Shown in pieces: positions 1 through 6,302 of a DNA stretch of 6,302 nucleotides. The notes below the pieces were generated by a model. The model worked only from the letters and a program-made list of their open reading frames with translations. It was not told where the DNA came from and made no database searches. The stretch is taken from the NCBI GenBank assembly GCA_947466165.1, contig CANIDW010000095.1:1-6302 (forward strand). The letters run 5' to 3'. Made by a program: the position numbers and the translations under genes. The stretch is from Comamonadaceae bacterium (GTDB taxonomy: Bacteria; Pseudomonadota; Gammaproteobacteria; Burkholderiales; Burkholderiaceae_C). Positions within the stretch are counted from its first letter, which is position 1, and every line of letters begins with the position of its first letter.

Positions 1-272
1 ACCCGCTGGACATTGCCGGCCAGCTGATGGGCCGCATTCACCAGTACCCCGACGGCGCGATGCTGTTTTTGGGCACCATGTTCGCGCCTTCGCAAGACCG
101 CCACGGCCCGGGTCAGGGTTTCACACATGTGGTGGGCGATGTGGTGACGGTGTCCACGCCCACGCTGGGTTGTCTGGTCAACCGCGTCAAGCACTCCGAC
201 CAGGCCGCGCCCTGGACCTTTGGTGTGACAGCGCTGATGCTCAACCTGGCCGGTCGCAAACTGCTGGGCTGA
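1..272 (+). CDS. Fumarylacetoacetate hydrolase (FAH) family protein, C-terminal fragment
   Basis: This is the last 89 residues of a gene that begins left of the window. Reading from position 3 in frame gives PLDIAGQLMGRIHQYPDG, then LFLGTMFAP and GFTHVVGDVV, and it ends at TGA 270-272. The GTMFAP-x-x-DR-x-x-PG-x-GFTH-x-x-GD-x-V pattern followed by P-x-LG-x-L-x-N-x-V is the C-terminal signature of FAH-fold enzymes. These are metal-dependent hydrolases, decarboxylases or dehydratases acting on 2-keto acids in sugar-acid or aromatic degradation. The HQYPDG and APWTFG segments resemble the AraD1-like subgroup, but the substrate cannot be assigned because the N-terminal part is missing. An internal ATG at 27 is a methionine inside the domain, not a start. 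The gene converges on cysE with a 17-bp gap (273-289) that shows no clear terminator hairpin. Confidence 0.8.
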   Translation, partial: PLDIAGQLMGRIHQYPDGAMLFLGTMFAPSQDRHGPGQGFTHVVGDVVTVSTPTLGCLVNRVKHSDQAAPWTFGVTALMLNLAGRKLLG

Positions 273-289
273 AGCCGGCAGCCTTCGCG

Positions 290-1069
290 CTACTTGCCCA
301 TCAGCTGGTTGAGTTTGTCGGCCTCAAAACTTTCCTGGCGCGCCGCGTCGCTGGGCACGCAGTCTTTGCCCGGCCGCGTTGGCGAGGCCTGCAACTGCTC
401 CAGCGCTCTCCAGAGCAGCGCAATCTGGTGTTCCTGTCCGGCGGCGTTGTCGATCAGGCCGCGCATGGCCTGCGAGAGCGGGTCGTCGTTTTGCGTCACG
501 CCATAGGCTGAAAAACCCATCTGGCTGGCGGCCTCTTCGCGCTTGACGTCGGCTTCGGCCTGGATGATGCGCGCCGGGTTGCCCACCGCCGTGGCGCCGG
601 CCGGCACGGGTTTGACGACCACCGCGTTCGAGCCGATGCGCGCACCGTCCCCGACTGTGAAACCACCCAGCACCTGCGCGCCCGCGCCCACCACCACATT
701 GCGGCCCAGCGTCGGGTGCCGCTTGGCGCCTTTGTAGAGCGAGGTGCCGCCCAGCGTAACGCCCTGGTAAATCGTGCAGCCGTCGCCGATCTCGGCCGTC
801 TCGCCCACCACCACGCCCATGGCGTGGTCAAAAAAAACGCAGTGGCCGATTTTGGCGCCCGGATGGATTTCAATGCCAGTGATGCCGCGTGACACATGCG
901 AGATAAAGCGCCCCAGCCACTTGAGCCCGTGCGTCCAACACCAATGGGCGCGTCGATGCAGGATGAGCGCATGGATACCGGGGTAGCAGGTCAGCACTTC
1001 CCAGGCGCTGCGGGCGGCGGGGTCACGTTCCAGAATGCACTGGACGTCTGAGCGGAGTCGGGAAAACAT
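290..1069 (-). CDS. cysE: Serine O-acetyltransferase (CysE), short N-terminal type with C-terminal extension
   Basis: CysE transfers acetyl from acetyl-CoA to L-serine to give O-acetylserine, the committed cytosolic step of cysteine synthesis, and is usually feedback-inhibited by cysteine. The protein is 259 aa. Residues 1-63 form a short helical N-terminal part, about half the length of that in E. coli CysE, as in Bacillus-type enzymes. Residues 64-168 are a left-handed beta-helix of hexapeptide repeats, starting [11 protein letters not shown] and ending with the GNPARII motif. The catalytic region is FFDHAMG (Asp81, His82), followed by VVGET, VTLGGT and KRHP (Arg117-His118). Residues 170-259 are a long tail with a probable helix near 214-228, ending LMGK rather than in the isoleucine used by E. 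coli CysE to dock into CysK. The ATG at 1069-1067 lies 9 nt after the trmJ stop in the same frame. GAGG sits only one base upstream of the ATG, which suggests coupling to trmJ translation. A run of eight T on the coding strand lies just before the Asp-His codons. Confidence 0.95.
   Translation of the reverse strand: MFSRLRSDVQCILERDPAARSAWEVLTCYPGIHALILHRRAHWCWTHGLKWLGRFISHVSRGITGIEIHPGAKIGHCVFFDHAMGVVVGETAEIGDGCTIYQGVTLGGTSLYKGAKRHPTLGRNVVVGAGAQVLGGFTVGDGARIGSNAVVVKPVPAGATAVGNPARIIQAEADVKREEAASQMGFSAYGVTQNDDPLSQAMRGLIDNAAGQEHQIALLWRALEQLQASPTRPGKDCVPSDAARQESFEADKLNQLMGK
830..837 (-). repeat. Eight-base homopolymer in cysE
   Basis: The plus strand has eight consecutive A (eight T on the cysE coding strand), spanning codons Val78-Phe79-Phe80 directly before catalytic Asp81-His82. 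It is a potential slippage tract in GC-rich surroundings. A one-base indel would remove the active site. The reading frame is intact here. Confidence 0.8.
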
Positions 1070-1070
1070 G

Positions 1071-1075
1071 CCTCA
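1071..1075 (-). promoter_or_regulatory. Shine-Dalgarno-like site for cysE, overlapping a second stop after trmJ
   Basis: On the minus strand the junction reads TAG ACT TGA GGC ATG: trmJ stop, one codon, a second in-frame stop, one codon, then the cysE start. TGAGG is complementary to the 16S rRNA tail, but it lies one base from the ATG, closer than the usual 5-9 nt. Initiation by ribosomes finishing trmJ is therefore plausible. This is inference from spacing only. Confidence 0.45.
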
Positions 1076-1078
1076 AGT

Positions 1079-1825
1079 CTACTTGGGGCCGGCAGCGGCC
1101 TGCTGCATGGCCTTGGCCACCCCGCGCAGAATATGGATTTCTTCCTGCGAGAGTTGCGCGCGGTTGAACATCTGGTTGAGCCTGGGCATGAGCTTTTTAG
1201 GCGCTTGCGGGTCTAAAAACCCGATGTCTGCGAGCGCTTGCTCCCAGTGCCCGAGCATGCCCGCCACCTCGGCCGCGTCAGCCAGGCGCAGCTGCTGCGT
1301 GGCGGACTGCACGGCAAAGCCGCCCAGCGCCTCGCGCCAGTCATAGGCAATCAATTGCACCGCCGCCGCCAGATTGAGGGAGCCAAAATTCGGGTCGGTC
1401 GGAATGCTCAGGCAGGCGTGGCAGCGGTAAACGTCTTCGTTTTGCATGCCAAAACGCTCGGAGCCAAACAAAAAAGCCACTGATTCGGGCCGCTGGCCCG
1501 CTGTCTGCGCCGCCGGCGAGCTAAGGGCTGCAAAGTGGGCGCGCGGCATCACTGTGGGCGGGCCGAAGTCGCGCGGCGTCATGGCCGTGGCGCACACATG
1601 CGTCATGCCGTCCAGTGCCTCGTCCAGCGTGTCCACCACGCGGGCGTTCTTCAGCACATCGAGCGCGCCGCTGGCACGCTGGATGGTTTCTTCGCGGTTG
1701 AGCACATTGGCCCAGCGCGGCGCCACCAGCACCAGGTCTGAAAAACCCATCACTTTCATGGCGCGCGCGGTGCCGCCCACATTGCCGGCATGGCTGGTGT
1801 TGATCAGGATAAAACGGGTTTTCAT
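1079..1825 (-). CDS. trmJ: tRNA (cytidine/uridine-32-2'-O)-methyltransferase TrmJ
   Basis: TrmJ is a SPOUT-class enzyme that uses S-adenosylmethionine to 2'-O-methylate position 32 in the anticodon loop of several tRNAs. The length, 248 aa, matches E. coli TrmJ (246 aa). The N-terminus reads [20 protein letters not shown], the NTSHPGNIGAAARAM-type motif. Arg21 is the counterpart of the conserved catalytic Arg23 of E. coli. Residues 46-80 carry the family R-A-S-G-A-x-D-V and DTLDEAL segments. The knotted SAM-binding region is at 118-163: [14 protein letters not shown], then [17 protein letters not shown] and YDWR. The C-terminal extension (about 190-240) has the [14 protein letters not shown] and EEIHILRG motifs of TrmJ, which set it apart from generic SpoU proteins. 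Start ATG is 1825-1823, and the upstream GGA is a weak ribosome site. The gene is divergent from suhB, as in E. coli, and very probably co-transcribed with cysE. Confidence 0.95.
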   Translation of the reverse strand: MKTRFILINTSHAGNVGGTARAMKVMGFSDLVLVAPRWANVLNREETIQRASGALDVLKNARVVDTLDEALDGMTHVCATAMTPRDFGPPTVMPRAHFAALSSPAAQTAGQRPESVAFLFGSERFGMQNEDVYRCHACLSIPTDPNFGSLNLAAAVQLIAYDWREALGGFAVQSATQQLRLADAAEVAGMLGHWEQALADIGFLDPQAPKKLMPRLNQMFNRAQLSQEEIHILRGVAKAMQQAAAGPK

Positions 1826-1843
1826 GGGTTCATCCGGAGCATG

Positions 1844-1872
1844 CTGACGGCCCGCAAGGGCCCGGGTAGCAT
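1844..1872 (+). promoter_or_regulatory. Possible sigma-70 promoter for suhB
   Basis: CTGACG (1844-1849, 4 of 6 to TTGACA) and TAGCAT (1867-1872, 4 of 6 to TATAAT) are separated by exactly 17 bp. This would start transcription near 1879, about 70 nt before the suhB ATG. The matches are modest, and TAAAAT at 1882-1887 is a competing -10, so this is a guess from spacing and consensus. Confidence 0.3.
1849..1862. repeat. Small inverted repeat with a GCAA loop
   Basis: GGCCC (1849-1853) and GGGCC (1858-1862) are perfect inverted repeats around GCAA. As plus-strand RNA this would be a 5-bp stem capped by a GNRA-type tetraloop. It overlaps the spacer of the candidate suhB promoter, so it would be RNA only if transcription starts upstream. 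On the minus strand it falls in the trmJ leader region, with a TTGC loop. There is no T-run, so it is not a terminator. Confidence 0.5.
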
Positions 1873-1951
1873 GAAGCGCCGTAAAATGCGCCTATTGTCA
1901 CCTGCCCTCCGGTCACCGGCCGGGCAGCCCTTTCGCTCTTTTTTACCGTCC

Positions 1952-2896
1952 ATGTCCAATCTCCACCCCATGCTCAACGTGGCCGTCAAGGCTGCGCGCG
2001 CCGCCGGCGCCATCATCAACCGCGCTGCACTCGACGTTGAGTCGGTTCGTGTTTCGGCCAAGCAGACCAACGATTTCGTCACCGAGATCGACCAGGCGGC
2101 TGAAGCCGCCATCATTGAGACGCTGCTGACGGCCTACCCCGGCCACGGCATTCTGGCGGAGGAATCGGGCAGCGAGCACGGTGCCAAAGACTCAGAGTTC
2201 GTCTGGATCATTGACCCGCTGGACGGCACCACCAACTTCATCCACGGCTTTCCCGTTTACTGCGTCAGCATTGCCCTGGCCGTGCGCGGCAAGGTCGAGC
2301 AGGCCGTCGTTTACGACCCCACCCGCAACGACCTGTTTTGCGCCACCAAAGGCCGCGGCGCCTACATGAACGACCGCCGCATCCGCGTGGCCAAGCGCGA
2401 ACTGCTCAAAGACTGCCTGATCAGCACAGGCTTTCCGTTCCGCCCGGGTGACAAGCTCAAGCCCTACCTCCACATGCTCGGCGAAGTCATGAGCCAGTGC
2501 GCCGGCGTGCGCCGCCCGGGCGCAGCTGCGCTCGACCTGGCTTACACCGCAGCGGGCTTTAACGACGGATTTTTTGAAACCGGCCTCAAGCCCTGGGACG
2601 TGGCGGCCGGTTCGCTGCTGGTAACAGAAGCCGGCGGGCTGGTGGGCAACTACACGGGCGAGGCCGACTTTTTAGACCAGGCCGAATGCGTGGCCGGCAA
2701 CCCCCGCATCTATGCGCAGCTGGTGTCCACCCTGGGCAAGTACAGCAAATTTGCCGGCGCGGGTGACAAAGCCAAGGTACGGCAGGCACTGCAACAAGAC
2801 AGCGAGGACGAGGCAGGCGCCAGCGCCCCGGCCGAGGCACCGCGTGCTGCAAAAGGTACGCTCAGCAGCAAGAAGCCGCGTACCGGCGCCGCCTGA
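1952..2896 (+). CDS. suhB: Inositol-1-monophosphatase family protein (SuhB-like) with C-terminal tail
   Basis: Members hydrolyse myo-inositol 1-phosphate and related phosphates with Mg2+. E. coli SuhB also binds the RNA polymerase/Nus antitermination complex in rRNA operons; that second role is inferred here only by homology. The protein is 314 aa from the chosen ATG. The N-terminus [18 protein letters not shown] aligns with E. coli MHPMLNIAVRAARKAG, which argues against the upstream start at 1790 that would overlap trmJ. Metal ligands are Glu70-Glu71 (LAEESG), Asp88 and Asp91 ([12 protein letters not shown]) and Asp216 (KPWDVAAG). The [12 protein letters not shown] motif is at 188-198. The catalytic fold ends near residue 265. 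A tail of about 45 residues, rich in Ala, Glu, Pro and Lys, follows and is absent from E. coli SuhB (267 aa). No Shine-Dalgarno is seen before the ATG. A second possible start is Met7. No terminator is visible in the 68 bp before mutS. Confidence 0.93.
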   Translation: MSNLHPMLNVAVKAARAAGAIINRAALDVESVRVSAKQTNDFVTEIDQAAEAAIIETLLTAYPGHGILAEESGSEHGAKDSEFVWIIDPLDGTTNFIHGFPVYCVSIALAVRGKVEQAVVYDPTRNDLFCATKGRGAYMNDRRIRVAKRELLKDCLISTGFPFRPGDKLKPYLHMLGEVMSQCAGVRRPGAAALDLAYTAAGFNDGFFETGLKPWDVAAGSLLVTEAGGLVGNYTGEADFLDQAECVAGNPRIYAQLVSTLGKYSKFAGAGDKAKVRQALQQDSEDEAGASAPAEAPRAAKGTLSSKKPRTGAA

Positions 2897-2964
2897 GCCA
2901 CCCCCATCGAAAGCATTTACCCTCATCACGAACGCAAGGTCCCTGTTCAGCGACATCCAGCCCC

Positions 2965-5592
2965 ATGACTGCCGAATATCCCGATCACACGCCGATGATG
3001 CGCCAGTACCTGGCGCTCAAGGCCGACCATCCGGACACGCTGCTGTTTTACCGGATGGGCGACTTTTACGAGCTGTTTTTCAGCGACGCTGAAAAAGCTG
3101 TCGCCCTGCTCGACATCACGCTGACCCACCGCGGTCAGTCGGCCGGCGTGCCCATCCCCATGTGTGGCGTGCCATTTCATTCGGTCGAAGGCTACCTGGC
3201 CAAGCTGATCAAGCTCGGTGAGTCGGTGGCTATTTGCGAGCAGATGGGCGAGCCCACAGGCAAGGGCCCGGTCGAGCGCAAGGTGGTGCGCGTGGTCACG
3301 CCCGGCACGCTGACAGACACCGAACTGCTGTCCGATAAAACTGAATCCATTTTGCTGGCCCTGCACCAGGGCAGCCGCAACACCTGTGGACTGGCCTGGC
3401 TGAGCGTGACGCAAGGCGAGATCCATCTGGCACAGTGCGCCAGCGAAGAAGTCGAAGCCTGGGTGGCGCGTATCGCGCCCAGCGAGATGGTCTACAACGT
3501 GGACGTGACGCCGGCTTTTGAAGCACGCCTCAAAGCCTTGCGCCAAAGCGGTTCGGCCGGCAGCGCCACGCTCACCGCACGCCCCGCCTGGCAGTTTGAT
3601 GCGGCGCTGGGCGTGCGCCGGCTGCTGGCCCAGTTGCAAGTGGCCTCGCTGTCGTCCTTCAGCGCGGAGGCCCTGGGCGAGGCGCATGCCGCCGCCTCTG
3701 CCCTGCTCGGCTATGCAGAGCACACCCAAGGCCGCGCCCTCAGCCATGTGCACAGCTTGCAGGTGGTGCGCGCCGGCGAGCTGATTGAGCTGCCGCAAAC
3801 CACGCGCCGCAACCTCGAGCTGACGCAAACCCTGCGCGGCGAAGATTCACCGACCCTCTTTTCACTGCTGGACACCTGCACCACCGGCATGGGCAGCCGC
3901 TTGCTCAAAAACTGGCTGCTGTCGCCGCGCCGCGAGCGCAGCCAGGCAGCCGCACGGCTGGACGCTGTCAAGACTCTGCGCGCCGGTTTGCAGCAAACGC
4001 TGCGCGCGCGCCTCAAGGGTTGCAGCGACGTCGAGCGGATCACCGCGCGCATCGCCCTGCGCCAGGTGCGCCCGCGCGAGCTCATTGCGCTGCGCGACAC
4101 CTTGCACAAAGCCGTGCAACTCAGCTTGAGGTCCGACTCGCAGCCGCCTATGGCCACAGAGCCTGGGACGCCCGAACTGCTACAAAAGATTTTTGAAGAC
4201 CTGCAAGCCCCGCCCGCCTGCGCAGCCCTACTGCGGCGATATCTGCTGGACGAACCGGCGGCGCTGGTGCGTGACGGCGGCGTCATCAACCACGGCTGCG
4301 ACGCTGACCTGGACGAGCTGCGCGGCATACAGACCAACTGCGACGCCTTTTTGCTGGACCTCGAAGCCCGCGAAAGAGCCCGCACCGGCATTGCCAACCT
4401 GCGCGTGCAGTTCAACCGCGTGCATGGCTTTTACATTGAGGTCACGCAAGGCCAGGCCGGCAAGGTGCCCGACGACTACCGGCGTCGCCAGACCCTGAAA
4501 AACGCCGAGCGCTTCATCACGCCCGAGCTCAAGACCTTTGAAGACAAGGCGCTGTCGGCGCAAGAGCGCGCGCTGGCCCGCGAAAAATTTCTTTACGAAG
4601 AACTCCTGGACCAGCTGCAAGATTTTGTGCCCGTGCTGAGCCGGCTGGCCCGCGCCATCGCCTCGCTGGATGCGCTGTGCGCGCTGGCCGAACGCTCGCT
4701 CACGCTGGACTGGGCCGAGCCCGTGTTCGTCAAAGAGCCTTGCATCGAAATCGTCGCCGGTCGCCACCCGGTGGTGCAGGCGCGGCTGACAGAAACCGGT
4801 GGCGGCAGCTTCATTGCCAACGACTGCCACTTCGGTGCCAAAAGCCGCATGCAGGTGATCACCGGTCCCAACATGGGCGGCAAGTCCACCTACATGCGGC
4901 AGGTCGCGCTGATCGTGCTGCTGGCATTCATAGGCTCTTATGTACCGGCCAGCAGCTGCAGGCTCGGGCCTATCGACGCCATTCACACGCGCATCGGTGC
5001 CGCCGATGACGTGGCCAACGCGCAGTCCACCTTCATGCTCGAGATGACCGAGGCCGCGCAGATATTGCACGCCGCCACACCGCACTCGCTGGTGCTGATG
5101 GACGAGATCGGCCGCGGCACATCGACCTTTGACGGCCTGGCCCTGGCCGGCGGCATTGCGGCTTATCTGCACAACAAGACGCAGGCCTTCACGCTGTTTG
5201 CCACGCACTACTTCGAGCTCACAGAGTTCCCAACCAAGCACCACAGCGCCGTCAACGTGCATGTGAGCGCCGTCGAGTCGGGTGCCGACATTGTTTTTAT
5301 GCACCTCATCGAAGCCGGCCCGGCCAGCCGGAGCTACGGCATTGCGGTGGCCAAACTCGCCGGCGTGCCGGCGGCGGTGGTCAACCATGCACGCCATGCG
5401 CTGAGCGCGCTGGAGCAGCAGCAAACCGAGGCCCGGGCCCAGGTCGACTTGTTTGCGCCGCCACCGGATTTACCCGCTGCTGAGACCAGCTTGCTTGAAA
5501 AATCACTCGCCACGCTAGACCCTGATACGCTCTCCCCGCGCGAGGCGCTGGAAGCCTTGTACCAACTCAAAAAACTTCTGAACAAAGCCTGA
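2965..5592 (+). CDS. mutS: DNA mismatch repair protein MutS
   Basis: MutS recognises mismatches and small loops and, with ATP, recruits MutL to start repair. The protein is 875 aa, full length (E. coli 853). Domain I (about 1-120) opens with HTPMMRQYL and holds the mismatch-wedge motif [11 protein letters not shown] (Phe34-x-Glu36). A connector domain runs to about 265, then lever/clamp domains (about 275-570) including [16 protein letters not shown]. The ATPase domain (about 580-805) has Walker [10 protein letters not shown] (634-642), the [14 protein letters not shown] signature (681-694), Walker [17 protein letters not shown] (709-724) and the ATHYFEL switch (His748). A QVDLF motif (826-830) fits a beta-clamp binding site. 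The C-terminus, [16 protein letters not shown], matches the tetramerisation segment of E. coli MutS. No key residue is missing. The start is set by homology, because the 68 bp upstream (2897-2964) has no close Shine-Dalgarno, clear promoter or terminator; suhB read-through transcription is plausible. The next gene starts 9 nt after the stop in the same frame. Confidence 0.98.
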   Translation: MTAEYPDHTPMMRQYLALKADHPDTLLFYRMGDFYELFFSDAEKAVALLDITLTHRGQSAGVPIPMCGVPFHSVEGYLAKLIKLGESVAICEQMGEPTGKGPVERKVVRVVTPGTLTDTELLSDKTESILLALHQGSRNTCGLAWLSVTQGEIHLAQCASEEVEAWVARIAPSEMVYNVDVTPAFEARLKALRQSGSAGSATLTARPAWQFDAALGVRRLLAQLQVASLSSFSAEALGEAHAAASALLGYAEHTQGRALSHVHSLQVVRAGELIELPQTTRRNLELTQTLRGEDSPTLFSLLDTCTTGMGSRLLKNWLLSPRRERSQAAARLDAVKTLRAGLQQTLRARLKGCSDVERITARIALRQVRPRELIALRDTLHKAVQLSLRSDSQPPMATEPGTPELLQKIFEDLQAPPACAALLRRYLLDEPAALVRDGGVINHGCDADLDELRGIQTNCDAFLLDLEARERARTGIANLRVQFNRVHGFYIEVTQGQAGKVPDDYRRRQTLKNAERFITPELKTFEDKALSAQERALAREKFLYEELLDQLQDFVPVLSRLARAIASLDALCALAERSLTLDWAEPVFVKEPCIEIVAGRHPVVQARLTETGGGSFIANDCHFGAKSRMQVITGPNMGGKSTYMRQVALIVLLAFIGSYVPASSCRLGPIDAIHTRIGAADDVANAQSTFMLEMTEAAQILHAATPHSLVLMDEIGRGTSTFDGLALAGGIAAYLHNKTQAFTLFATHYFELTEFPTKHHSAVNVHVSAVESGADIVFMHLIEAGPASRSYGIAVAKLAGVPAAVVNHARHALSALEQQQTEARAQVDLFAPPPDLPAAETSLLEKSLATLDPDTLSPREALEALYQLKKLLNKA
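5440..5454 (+). other. Predicted beta-clamp binding motif in MutS (QVDLF)
   Basis: Codons 826-830 encode QVDLF, a close fit to the Q-L-[SD]-L-F sliding-clamp binding consensus. It lies in the flexible linker between the ATPase/helix-turn-helix region and the C-terminal tetramerisation segment. E. coli MutS carries its clamp motif (QMSLL) in the equivalent place. Function is inferred from motif and position. Confidence 0.7.
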
Positions 5593-5601
5593 GACATCAA
5601 C

Positions 5602-6302
5602 ATGACTTATTGCTGCGCCATCAAGATCAACGCCGGACTGGTGTTCTTGTCCGACTCCCGCACCAACTCGGGCCTGGACCACATCAGCACCTTTCGCAAA
5701 ATGATTGTTTACGAAAAAGCGGGCGATCGCTTCATGGTACTGCTGTCGGCGGGCAACCTGTCGATCTCGCAGTCCATCCGCGAGATCTTGCAGGTCGAAC
5801 AACTGCCCGATACAGACGGCGGCGAGCCCATCACCATCTGGAATGCCCAAAGCATGTTCGATGCCGCTCGTGTACTGGGCGCCGCCGTGCGCAGGGTGTA
5901 CGAGCGTGACGCCGCTGCGCTCAAGCAAGCCGAGCTTGACTTCAATGTCTCTTTACTCTTCGGTGGCCAGGTCAAGGGAGAGGGTATGCGCCTGTTCCAG
6001 ATGTATTCGGCCGGCAACTTCATTGAGGCGACCAGTGAGACGCCCTTCTTTCAGATCGGCGAGTCCAAGTACGGCAAACCGGTGCTGGACCGCGTCATCA
6101 CGCCCGGCATGCCGCTGGACGAAGCGGCCAAATGCGCGCTGGTGTCTATGGACTCCACCATGAAGTCCAATCTGTCAGTGGGCATGCCGCTGGACCTGGT
6201 GGTCTATGAAACCGACAAACTGCAAAGCGACAAACTCGTTTGCATTGACCACGAAAACCCCTACTACCGCATGATGCACAACAGCTGGGGGAAAAAACTG
6301 CG
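5602..6302 (+). CDS. anbu: Proteasome-type peptidase of the Anbu (ancestral beta-subunit) family, 3' end cut by window
   Basis: 233 codons are open from the ATG to the window edge with no stop; the family is usually about 240-250 aa, so little is missing. Anbu proteins are N-terminal-nucleophile (Ntn) hydrolases related to HslV and proteasome beta subunits. They assemble into ring or helical particles in the cytosol; their substrates and partner are unsettled. The start reads MTYCCAIKINAGLVFLSDSR. Removing Met exposes Thr1, the expected nucleophile. Asp17 (LSDSRTN) and Lys32 (TFRKM) sit where Ntn proteasome subunits have Asp17 and Lys33. Further family-like segments are VLLSAGNLSISQS, LFGGQ, FFQIGESKYGKPVLDR and SMDSTMKSNLSVGMPLDLVVYE. 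The need for Thr at position 2 fixes the start. It follows mutS by 9 nt in the same frame, so co-transcription is likely. The best-described Anbu neighbours (circularly permuted ATP-grasp, alpha-E domain and transglutaminase-like proteins) are not in view and could lie to the right. HslV is excluded by the absence of its TTI/V start. Confidence 0.9.
   Translation, partial: MTYCCAIKINAGLVFLSDSRTNSGLDHISTFRKMIVYEKAGDRFMVLLSAGNLSISQSIREILQVEQLPDTDGGEPITIWNAQSMFDAARVLGAAVRRVYERDAAALKQAELDFNVSLLFGGQVKGEGMRLFQMYSAGNFIEATSETPFFQIGESKYGKPVLDRVITPGMPLDEAAKCALVSMDSTMKSNLSVGMPLDLVVYETDKLQSDKLVCIDHENPYYRMMHNSWGKKL

Larger units (their letters stand above)
1826..1951. promoter_or_regulatory. Divergent trmJ/suhB intergenic control region
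   Basis: This 126-bp spacer lies between the divergent start codons of trmJ and suhB, so it must hold at least one promoter for each direction unless transcription enters from outside. Visible elements are a possible plus-strand promoter (1844-1872), a small GC-rich hairpin (1849-1862), a TAAAAT hexamer at 1882-1887 (5 of 6 matches to the -10 consensus, but no good -35 at 16-18 bp) and an 11-bp odd palindrome at 1909-1919 (CCGGT-C-ACCGG). The suhB-proximal end, about 1931-1951, is pyrimidine-rich and has no Shine-Dalgarno sequence. I could not place a convincing minus-strand promoter for trmJ. Confidence 0.6.

Noticed and set aside
273..289. Bidirectional terminator between the FAH gene and cysE
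   Set aside because: The 17-bp gap has only a short GCCGGC palindrome, with no extended stem and no T-run.
508..1752. Repeated 14-mer ctgaaaaacccatc in cysE and in trmJ
   Set aside because: Both copies encode Met-Gly-Phe-Ser on the minus strand. Only two copies exist, with no flanking similarity, so it is coincidence of codon choice.
1790..1951. Longer suhB start giving a 54-residue N-terminal extension
   Set aside because: The extension would overlap trmJ coding sequence, reads as basic low-quality sequence, and has no counterpart in SuhB proteins, whose N-terminus aligns at the ATG at 1952.
2947..3828. 293-codon open frame antisense to the 5' part of mutS
   Set aside because: Same reason: complete overlap with conserved MutS domains, no family motif, composition of a shadow frame.
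4228..5424. 398-codon open frame antisense to mutS
   Set aside because: It lies wholly within the well-supported mutS gene. Its translation is His/Gly/Val-rich with no recognisable domain, typical of shadow frames in GC-rich DNA.
5566..5580. A-rich AAAAAAC near the mutS end as a -1 frameshift site
   Set aside because: The heptamer is not in the required phase (frame reads CTC AAA AAA CTT), and MutS continues normally to its conserved C-terminus.
1..6302. Mobile element, CRISPR, toxin-antitoxin or phage-defence system
   Set aside because: No direct or inverted terminal repeats, transposase or integrase motifs, regular spaced repeats or small toxin-like gene pairs were seen. All space is explained by conserved chromosomal genes.

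Overview
The window reads as ordinary, gene-dense chromosome from a GC-rich betaproteobacterium. The best guess is Burkholderiales/Comamonadaceae (Polaromonas/Rhodoferax-like). This rests on protein similarity recalled from family knowledge and on GC-biased codon use, not on a search. No tRNA, rRNA, insertion sequence, CRISPR array or phage gene is visible. Almost all bases are coding and intergenic gaps are 9-126 bp.

Layout. Positions 1-272 (+) hold the 3' end of a fumarylacetoacetate-hydrolase-family enzyme. It converges, across a 17-bp gap, on a minus-strand pair read leftwards: trmJ (tRNA 2'-O-methyltransferase, 1825-1079), then cysE (serine O-acetyltransferase, 1069-290), only 9 nt apart. 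A 126-bp spacer (1826-1951) separates trmJ from the divergent suhB (inositol-monophosphatase family, 1952-2896, +). The adjacent divergent trmJ/suhB arrangement is also known in E. coli. After suhB come mutS (mismatch repair ATPase, 2965-5592, +) and, 9 nt later and in the same frame, a proteasome-like peptidase of the Anbu family (5602 to the right edge, +). That last gene is cut by the window end before its stop codon.

How the genes relate. TrmJ and CysE are probably co-transcribed, with likely translational coupling. SuhB, MutS and Anbu run in one direction with no terminator seen between them, so they may share transcripts. They do not form one pathway: the contents are RNA modification, cysteine synthesis, phosphatase/rRNA-transcription factor, DNA repair and proteolysis.

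The least ordinary element is the Anbu peptidase, a self-compartmentalising protease whose cellular role is poorly defined. It carries Thr directly after the initiator Met, plus Asp17 and Lys32 in mature numbering, and sits directly behind mutS. The rest looks like conserved housekeeping DNA. I do not see strong evidence for a wholly undescribed system in these 6.3 kb.
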